From the NCBI GenBank assembly GCA_004151065.3, contig NWUY0300023447.1, forward strand, positions 10,570 to 36,726: a stretch of DNA of 26,157 nucleotides, in the 5' to 3' direction. The position numbers and the translations under genes are program-made. Below the pieces are notes generated by a model. That model was not told the DNA's origin and did no database searches. It saw only the letters and a list, made by a program, of their open reading frames with translations. This stretch comes from Larix sibirica. Lineage: Eukaryota > Streptophyta > Pinopsida > Pinales > Pinaceae. Shown one piece after another: positions 18,616 through 26,157 of the stretch; position 1 is the first letter of the stretch, and each line of letters opens with the position of its first letter.

Positions 18616-18840
18616 TTATTTAGATTTGGACCAAATTTTTTGTAAAGACTCGATGCTTGAATTCTGACTTGATAATTCCAAACTTAGAGTGAAACAATTA
18701 CAATAGAATTCTATATCCGCAAATAATTTCTCCGAACTTTTATAAACTATTTCAATTGCTTCATTCCAGTCATAGGCCTTGTATTTCTTTGATTCAGGAT
18801 AATAGTCAACTCTTCCTCCTTCAACAAAATTTAAATTCAT
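18616..18840 (-). CDS. Upstream exon candidate of the same minus-strand gene
   Basis: The 74-codon frame MNLNFVEGGRVDYYPESKKY, then KAYDWNEAIEIVYKSSEKLF, begins directly after an acceptor-like GGGCTTATTTATTAG. It ends LQKIWSKSK and TAA at 18616. It is well-formed, charged and helix-prone. No strong donor lies at its end; GTAATTG near 18709 is one possible site. It has the same strand and distance pattern as the exon at 17899, and the intervening DNA is T-rich on the minus strand, as plant introns are. Unidentified. Confidence 0.35.
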   Translation of the reverse strand: MNLNFVEGGRVDYYPESKKYKAYDWNEAIEIVYKSSEKLFADIEFYCNCFTLSLELSSQNSSIESLQKIWSKSK

Positions 18841-20505
18841 CTAATAAATAAGCCCGTAGGATCAAATTCTTACTTAGCAACATAATTTTCAAACTTCAAA
18901 CCTCAACTTCATTTCTAGATGTATTATTAAAGCTTAAATTGCTTTTGAGATTTTCTTTTTATCTCATTGTTGCCAAAAATTTGTCATGATCGTGCACGGA
19001 TTAATGATGAGATAGCATTTAAAAATTTCACAGTCAGTCAACCTAAATTCTGAACCCTTTATTACTTTCTAAGAAATAAGAGAATCAACTTAAAATTAAA
19101 ATCCTAGGATTGTGACCTCAAATTATGTTCATTAAGAAGGTTAGGGTTTCCTTTTTATTTTATAAATAATTCCTATAGCCTTCCAATTTCTTGAAAAATC
19201 ACAGAATGGATTTTTGCAAAGGGAGTTCAAAACCCAGACCTTGACAAGGCTGTAAATCAAGGGACTGGCGTGCTTTATTGTCTTATAGGCGTAATTCTAT
19301 ATCAAAATCAATTAATTAAACAAAGTTGCTTTATTCTTTGACATTTGAAATTACAATTTGAGTAGCAGTCCAAATAAAACAAATGCACAACAAGAAGAGG
19401 CTTCAAGCCAACCACTATTCTCTATGTAAAAGTGAAGTAGACTATTCTTATACAATTGTACATTCAATCCACCAGATCTGGAGAATACTTTATAGATAAC
19501 GCAGACAAAGATTGACTCATAATTTTGAAACCCAAACATCATTTTTGCAATTCAACAGGCAATGGATCCATAATGGCATGAGTTTAATAAAGAGAGTGAA
19601 GCTCATAAAAGCCTTGAACAACTGTAACTTATAGACCAATTTCCTTGGAAACCACTCCATGCTATAAAACAACCCAAACAAATGAAAGGGCCACTGCTTA
19701 ACTCAAAATTTGTTGAGGAAAGGAGCAAAGTATTTCAAAATATTACAAGGCACTTAACACAACTTGAAACCCTAGTTTGACAAGTCCTTTTCATTAATAT
19801 TTTCCATTAAACAAACGTATAGGCAAAAGAGAAAGGCCAATAAACTTCTAAGAAATGTTGGCTATTAGAATACATGGAAATTCGAACCCAAACTTGACTA
19901 TGATTCTAAATCATTCTCTTCATACTCTTTTAACTGTGTTAAGTCTCAAATAATGTTGAAGGCCTAACAAACAAAAATCTACTTATATCACCAAGCTCGG
20001 GACCAATAATGTTTTTTTTTCCAATAAGACTGAATACAGTAACACAAAACTGCTCCAAGAAAACATTCTTTCAACCAAAGATTCGAATTCAGTCAAAATA
20101 CCATAAAATCATTATACTTTTCACAACAATGAAGCATTCATGTGAGAAAATAAAAGGAGGGAAAACAAGCATGCATACACGATGTAAAAACAAGCCACAA
20201 ATTGAACATTTACAAGCATTTTAATTTGATAAAGGAGTTTTTGATGCCACACCTCTCAAATGCTTAACCCTAGCATGGATTTTGCAGGCAATTACGAGCA
20301 ACAAGGTGTTCTTGGCGTTTCCAGAAAATTGCAAGGTAAAAATGATGGGTTAAAACTTCAACTTACATGATGAAATGCTCGAAAAACTGTGTTTAATGTA
20401 GTAAGTTAGCTCATTAATTAAAAGAGGCAATGATTTTTAGCACATCTACCGCCTTTTCAAAATTAGCAACATCAAACTCCAATCAAACACTGTCTAACTT
20501 ACACA
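18841..20505. other. Intron-like AT-rich stretch, no clear gene
   Basis: The minus strand is T-rich here, which suits introns of a minus-strand gene. A 63-codon frame at 19542-19351 (MMFGFQNYESIFVCVIYKVF) has no recognisable motif and is not called. A 48-bp exon-like piece at 20288-20335 on the plus strand is bounded by TTTTGCAG and GTAAAA (AITSNKVFLAFPENCK), but nothing else supports it. Confidence 0.35.
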
Positions 20506-20676
20506 TCATCGTCCATGTAATCTCAAGTTAAAACAAGCATTTTTGTATTGAGGAATGAGCCAAAGATCACGATGATCGTGCTGCCAAACATTCACATAAA
20601 CTTTGTTGTGATCACCAAATAAGCGGGTTGTTGACACAATATGCCACCACTTGCATCGTGACTTTATATAGATAAA
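20506..20676 (-). other. Short protein-like frame downstream of a TATA-like box
   Basis: The frame is open for 56 codons before a TGA at 20506-20508 and includes GDHNKVYVNVWQHDHRDLWL and IPQYKN. Codon use looks protein-like for the area. CTATATAAAG lies on the same strand at about 20660-20669, inside the 5' part of this frame. There is no ATG in frame, so it could only be an exon. It lies upstream, on the same strand, of the exon series ending at 16371. Weak. Confidence 0.2.
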
Positions 20677-22509
20677 TCACAGTTCAAAATGTGAGATAGG
20701 GGAAAGGTATTGCATATACCCTTTAAAAACTCATTCAAACTTACGCAAAAACTTATGCAAATCCTTTAATAACGTAACCCATGTTCATTATCAAAGTCCA
20801 TAAAATATTCTTAGTGAGGTATAGGGACTTTAGTATAGATCCATGAATTCTTTCATAACCTTAGAATGATCCATAAAATAATAACAGAATATTGTATCGA
20901 ATTAAGTTCCATGAACCAAGCAACTGTAATGTATATGATGTGGCTTACCCCTTCTCTTCATAAGATTTGTAGCTATGCTCATTTGCCCTTTAAAATAAGA
21001 ACTGATAAAACCTATGATGGAAGATGCATCTCAACCAAAAATTGCATGTCATTCATATCCATCATTATCAATATTTCACATTAATGTTGATATGACATGT
21101 GATATATTTCTAAAGAATGACGATTCAATTATTGATCTCGATGATTGAAACTAAAAAAAGTTAGAATTCATGCCCAATGAAAAGAGACACATGCACACAC
21201 ATTTATGAACTTTCTATTAAGGCATGAAATTCAAAGCTGATCTCTTTAAGGGGTCCCACCTATTTTAAAGCATAAAATATGATATTTCTAAATAGGCCTC
21301 GCAATCATTTGCGGGCTGCTTTGGAAGGTGACAAAGTATGAATCAACATGTGCGATACTGAACAAGAAAAGAGGATATTGTATAGTCACATAATCTATTC
21401 CAAGACACCAAAAGATGGATGTATTAGGCTATTGTTTCATGGACACACCTAGACAACACATCCCATGTAGCAAAAAGGAAAGGCTAAGAAAACAAACATA
21501 CTCACTCACTAAGGAGGAGATTTAAAAATACTTCAATAAGTTATCAAATGAATACAAACTTGCCATGCACTACCATTAGTGAACATCAATACAAATGTGA
21601 ATGGATGGATTAGATTAAAACAAAACAAAAAACTTAAAATCCATCCCGTTTACAATGTCCCTTAACTAATGACGCAAGGAAAATAATATACTTTTGGTGT
21701 TCCCAAAGTGGTTTGTGATTTCAATAAGTTTTTTTCAAAATGTAATCAAAGATGATAAGGTGATGAAATATAGCTCACATCATAAATTTTCCATAATTTC
21801 CATTCATTTACCATCAAAGTTATATTTTTAAAAAAATTAAAGCCTATTTTAAACTCTATTAATTGGAAAAAGTGTGTATATGCTTTAATACAAAACAAAA
21901 GTGGGTTGACATTGTATCCTCCAACAACAAATCCAAACTCTCAAAAATTGGTCCTAGCTTACGTCCAACAGCCCTTGTAATGAAGTAAGTCATAGCCCTA
22001 AGAAACATAAAACAAAGGGTCCATTCTTGATACAAATAACTACTCTATGTCCCAACTGTCATGGTTGTCTAGGGCCTTTTCCCATCCAATCATTGAAGGA
22101 TAAACATTAATAAGAACCATGGGGCTCCACCCATTAGTAGGTGGCTTCATGGATTACTAGACCCCTCATATATTAGTGGGAACTTGTTTTTCATAGCATA
22201 GGGGTCCAATAGAAAGACTATGTGCACATTCCTCTTCTTATTGAACATATAGAACGACTTTGTGGAGGGGTCTCCTATGATTCTACCAATGAAACTTGGA
22301 TGAAAAGGAGACCCTTGTAGTCCAAGTAAGCCAAATGGGCCATAAGGGTTTGAAGGCATTCTACTCATTGAATGTGAGGCCTCATGCCAATACTTAATAA
22401 TTTGTTGGAGATGTCACATCTCCACCCATACTTTGTGGGTTTATATAGTAATGTTCAATAACAATTTGATACACATAATTGTTACATCAAACCAAAAGAA
22501 TTTATGTGA
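20677..22509. other. AT-rich stretch, no gene; right end may hold the LINE-B 3' untranslated region
   Basis: No recognisable protein motif was found. A 73-codon minus-strand frame at 22368-22147 (MSRMPSNPYGPFGLLGLQGS) lies just beyond the readable LINE-B end and may be a chance frame in its 3' untranslated region. No clear poly(A) end for LINE-B was found. Confidence 0.4.
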
Positions 22510-22741
22510 AGATCAAACAACATTAAACGAAGCATCATTTTTTCCATATCCAGAAGAGCACCTAAGTGGCTTGAAACTCAGTGGCCCAAGGGAGATGGTG
22601 TCCTAGAAAGGCATCCCACCAAGTTAAGGATGCAAGCAAATACTAATGCAAAACAAACTCTACCCATGTCCATACATTTCAATAAAGGGTACATAACTAG
22701 AAAATGTGCTTCGAGGTTTCTCTATGCCCACACTATGGACA
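22510..22741 (-). pseudogene. LINE-B C-terminal zinc knuckle (zf-RVT) and tail
   Basis: One frame holds the motif CP-stop-CGHRETSKHIF-stop-LCTLY at 22741-22683, which keeps the Cys-x2-Cys, His and Cys spacing of the zf-RVT knuckle. It continues in the same frame as NVWTWVEFVLH, then YLLASLTWWDAFLGHHLPWA, and VLFWIWKK near 22530. The tryptophan pattern is typical of the L1 tail. Point stops occur but there is no frameshift over about 230 bp, so this part decayed by substitution only. Confidence 0.75.
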
Positions 22742-23339
22742 ATTTGTATTTTTCATTCTTGCGAATGCGAGTCTTCGATCTAAAGGGATACCTCCCACTA
22801 CTAAGATCCATAAACAAATATTTTATTTGGTTCAAGATTGGGTTTCCATATACTGTGTAATCAAAATAACCATGTCTTTTACTTGGAAAATTGTTATACT
22901 TTGTTTAGTGGACCTTCAAATAAGGTCTTAGAGTGGAGCCACTTGTATCCCATGTCTGCCTTGTATATATGGAAGGTAGTGGTCAAACCCCATTTCCGTT
23001 CTCACCACTAGGCGCAAAATATAGGAAGACCTAATTTTACATCAAGTTGCAAGGGATTAGCCCCTAGATTCGATCCATGATAATCTTATCAATATGACTA
23101 GGGATATTTATTTTGAGATTAGCCCACAATATTCAATTTCTAGACAATCCATCAAATAAATCGTTAACTGAGTGAATGCCTTGTCGAAATAGCTTTAGGG
23201 TAAAAAACTAAAAGGATTTGACAAATGGCTTGCCTAGAAAAATAAATAAAGGTGGCCACAGAAGTAAATACCATTAAAGGGAGACCAATATGAGGGAGGG
23301 TTCTTTTCAAGCTAGGAAGGGTGTGAATGCTTTGTAGGC

Positions 23340-23765
23340 ACTCTATAGAGAATAATATGGCTTGCTACGTGTTTTTTGTCTAGTGGTAGCCTTTTCCTAA
23401 TGCAGTGACTAAGAAGTACATTTCAAGCTTGTTTTCCTTCCATAGCTTGAGTCACCCACTTTGCACAAAGAGCATGGGCTTGAAATATAGTTCTAATGAT
23501 GTCCAACCCACAAAATCTCACAAGGTACAACATAATTCCCAACTAGGTCAATGGAAACCTAGCCTTTGATCAAGTTTGGCTCATAGAAAGTTGCACAAAG
23601 CCTTTTTGAGGCATCTATAAGGTCACTTTGAAGGTACCCAACAAGAAGAGTAGTAGACATGGATAGATACCAACACCGTTTTGGTATAGGTTTGGAATTT
23701 GGATGCCAATGCATGGGTTTAGTGATCCATCCATCAATATTCTTATCTACCCTTTGAAACACCAC
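23340..23765 (-). pseudogene. LINE-B post-RT region
   Basis: An open stretch reads DKNIDGWITKPMHWHPNSKP at 23750-23690 and ASKRLCATFYEPNLIKG at its end. Downstream in another frame follows IRTIFQAHALCAKWVTQAME and then RKRLPLDKKHVASHIILYRV. This matches the L1 order: thumb-like KI.GW....HW, then LGIxDLxxxxxALxAKWVxxxLE. At least one frameshift and several stops. Confidence 0.75.
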
Positions 23766-23897
23766 TTCCCATAGGTCCTTAGTGGGTTTGGAAAGAAAAA
23801 AAGATACCTAGGAATTGAATATCTAGCCTTGCTAAATCCACGTCTAGTTTTGAGGTGAAAGGCACTCAGGCACTAGGTCTTAGGTCTTTCTAGAACA

Positions 23898-24830
23898 TTA
23901 GGTCCTGTCCCATTTAATACTAGACCTTGAAGAAACACAAGAAGTAGATAGGCACTTCATGGTATGATTATGAGACTGTTGGTCTTGTAAGATAGTTAGG
24001 AAAGAGTCATTGAAAAAATGCCCATTAACTAACTCAACAAATTTTGGTTCAAGGAGAAGAATTGGATGAATGTGCCCCACATTGACTCTGGAGTTAAGCA
24101 AATACTCCAATGCCTTAGAAGCAATGACATAGAGGGCTAGTTCCAAGGGGTAACCTTGTTTAATGGATCTGGACATCCCAATTTCCTCTGGTTTGCAACA
24201 AAATTAACACAAAGGTAGACTAAGGAAATATCAAAAAGGGTTTTAACATAGGTGAGGATAGATGGCCCAAACTCTATGGATTTGAGCATGACCAAAATGA
24301 AGGGCCACTCAACTTGGTAATAAGCTTTCTCAAAGTTAATATTGATGAACAAAGCACCCATGCTTGAAGTTCATACTCATTCCATTCCTTACAGATTGCA
24401 ATGACATTATTGAGAATGGATCGACCCCTAATAAAGCCAATTTGCTCAATTCAAATATTATTGAGAAGTAAATGCTTCAGCCTAAGGACCAAAGCTTTGG
24501 CTAATATTTTGTAGGAAGTATTGAGCAAATTAATATGGTGCTAGTTCATGATAACCTTTGAGTCTCTTGTTTTAGGTATTAACTAAATAAGGCCTTAGTT
24601 AATGCTTGTCCCATGGATTGATTGTGCAAAGCTTTCTTATAAACATGTTATAGGTATGGCCCAACAAAATCCTAGGTCACCTTGTAGGATTCATAGGGAA
24701 ATCTATCCAAGTTGGGGGCCTTATCATCAACCATTTCATGAAGAGCTGCAATTATCTCATCGAGGGACGAGGCTAACTCATAGGCGCTCTTTTTATCATA
24801 TGAGAGCTTATGAGGAATAATGTCAAGGCC
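23898..24830 (-). pseudogene. LINE-B reverse transcriptase domain
   Basis: In order down the minus strand: ALHEMVDDKAPNLDRFPYES (about 24745), LNTSYKILAKALVLRLKHLL (about 24520), GFIRGRSILNNVIA (about 24440), ALFININFEKAYYQVEWPFI (24355-24300), SRSIKQGYPLELALYVIASK (24170-24110) and VNGHFFNDSFLTIL (about 24010). These are the L1 RT blocks KAPGPDGF, NxxYKIxAK, GFxxGRSIxDNV, DFxKAYDxVxW, RQGCPLxP and FADD. The catalytic residues are changed: KAYD to KAYY and ADD to FND. Inactive. Confidence 0.9.
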
Positions 24831-25559
24831 TTTCTATTTAGGTTCATGACATTCCACCACCACCCCTTAGGATTGGAACACTATCTTATTGTGTTCCAAA
24901 TATTCATGCTCAATGCCCACTTGATTGGTCGAATGACTCGTGGTTGTTTTCAAGGAATAAATGGATTCACCGACCTCATGAGTGGCTAGGGATTTGAAGA
25001 ATGCTTTGGTAGGCTTATCATGCATTTTTATTCAATGCAATCAAGCACACAAATTATAGTGGATGTCATATACCTGCAACAAGTGGTGTAACTTCACAAA
25101 TTGGGATTTCTTATCTTCATTATATGGAGCCCATTGTAAGTCTCTCATAAGGCCACCTAGATCATGGTGCGGTGCATAATTGCGACCCTTTCATATTTTG
25201 GCTATTTGGAACCCATACCCATGAAAAAGGGACACAATTATAGAAATAAAATCAACCAACCAAGTAACCCAACTTTAATCCCCATGTGGTAGAAGAATGA
25301 GATTCGACACCATTCGGATGCAAACCAAGCAACCCAGGCTTTGCATATAGGATAAATTTAGATTATACAGTGTCCTGCTCAACCCCAAAGAGATAGTTGG
25401 AAAAATAAGTTGGTGATTGGATAGAGTGGCAGTGTTGTCCAAATGGATTGGCCAACCTCCTATAGAGTCAGAAAAGAAGGATCTTTGTTATGATAACATG
25501 GTTTAGTCCAACTGCTAGTAAATTCTATCAACCACTTTTTGAAAACTTGTCCACCTAAA

Positions 25560-25760
25560 CTAGCATTTAGTGGAGTCTTGTCTTTGGTCAAAGTTAGGGT
25601 CGTAGAGCCATTGCCGAGCCTTTGCCACCCACCATGCCTCTTTCTCTTTGATTGACAATGTACAAGAAGTGCCCCTTCTTTGTCTTCTTAGCACTCCACC
25701 ATATTGAAAATCACCATAGATAAGCCATGGGACATTGGGGAGTTCAACAACAATCCAACA
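25560..25760 (-). pseudogene. LINE-B endonuclease fragment
   Basis: A 66-codon frame after an upstream TGA (25761-25763) reads CWIVVELPNVPWLIYGDFQY, then EKEAWWVAKARQWLYDPNFD, and stops at TAG 25560-25562. The segment PWLIYGDFQ is the GDFN motif region of the endonuclease (Asn changed to Gln). After the TAG the same frame gives FRWTSFQKVVDRIY, matching the 'YTWxNxxxxxxRIxSRLDR' block. The linker down to about 24830 is more decayed. Confidence 0.7.
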
Positions 25761-25763
25761 TCA

Positions 25764-26157
25764 CAATATTGTGATGCAGCCAATAAACTTTGGTTTATTC
25801 ACAAGATCTAAAAACAATACAAACACATGAGAATGGAAAAATTACTATCTTTTATTCCTTCTCCATCACTAACTATTACAATGAAAGTTTGACCCCTTAT
25901 AACTACTATTTGAGATTTTAGAAAATTGCTAATTTTAGAAGATTATCGCATGTCTCTAAAAATGACTAATAACTAAAAGCTAACTAGAGTGACACTTGTT
26001 GTAAACTCACTTTTTTGATTAGGTATATAAACTAAGAGATAACTGATAATTACAAATTTAAAAATCCTAAAAAAAACACTAAAACCCCAATTTGAGGCTT
26101 TATATGAAGGAATTTGGCCTCGAAAAATTGTCAAAACAAGGTATGATCAGAAGGATA
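25764..26157. other. AT-rich right edge, no gene
   Basis: Nothing LINE-like is readable above 25763, and no other frame or motif was found. The LINE-B N-terminal endonuclease half is missing here, so 25763 may be a truncation or insertion point. Confidence 0.4.

Larger units (their letters stand above)
22510..25760 (-). mobile_element. LINE-B: second decayed plant L1-type LINE
   Basis: Minus-strand pieces follow L1 ORF2 order without any foreign insertion: endonuclease (25760-25560), linker, RT (about 24830-23898), post-RT region (23765 to about 23340) and zinc knuckle with C-terminal tail (22741-22510). The protein wording differs from LINE-A (for example IKQGYPLELALYVIASKALE against NPLSPLLFLLVVEGLSRAI), so the two are different L1 lineages. 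It has lost the first part of its endonuclease or lies truncated near 25763. Stops and frameshifts are spread throughout. Confidence 0.85.

Noticed and set aside
22630-22931. Two plus-strand frames
   Set aside because: They are antisense to the LINE-B zinc knuckle and its upstream region.
24602-24820. 72-codon plus-strand frame
   Set aside because: It is antisense to LINE-B reverse transcriptase motifs.

Overview
The window looks like intergenic DNA from a large plant nuclear genome, probably a conifer or another gymnosperm. It is AT-rich and gene-poor. It carries very decayed plant L1-type LINE copies, Copia relics, a short LTR element, plant-type GT..AG introns and an assembly gap. No bacterial-style operon, rRNA, tRNA or CRISPR array is visible. 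The taxon is an inference; the sequence directly supports only 'plant-type retroelements'.

Layout. (1) 1-1784, minus strand: the 5' part of a gene-like repeat with a TATA-like box, a non-coding first exon, a 530-nt intron and then a long coding region broken by two frameshifts and one stop, running off the left edge. Repeats upstream of it (2241-2477) share a 31-bp motif 200 bp apart. (2) 2617-2805: a strong stem-loop, a ~31-bp minisatellite and an A-run. (3) 4382-4528: the end of a Copia polyprotein on the plus strand. (4) 4575-9445: a decayed L1-type LINE (LINE-A) on the minus strand, split by two later insertions: an LTR element with about 106-bp matching ends (5298-6628) and a poly(A)-ended segment carrying a 106-residue coiled-coil-like ORF (7738-8386). 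(5) 10189-10461: poly-C followed by a gap of Ns. (6) 10462-14678: no gene recognised. (7) 14679-14994: a hairpin-forming tandem array, followed by a possible gag scrap and an exon-like ORF (15315-15607). (8) 16266-18840, minus strand: several exon-like pieces of an unidentified gene, ending in a 27-codon exon and a poly(A) signal, with an in-frame stop in its largest piece. (9) 22510-25760: a second LINE (LINE-B), minus strand, readable from endonuclease to C-terminal zinc knuckle.

No intact, clearly functional gene was found. The two entries that might still be cellular genes are the minus-strand exon series at 16.3-18.8 kb and the exon-like ORF at 15.3 kb. The most informative structure is the nesting in LINE-A: the two sides of each insertion read as adjoining parts of one LINE protein, which gives a relative order of events.
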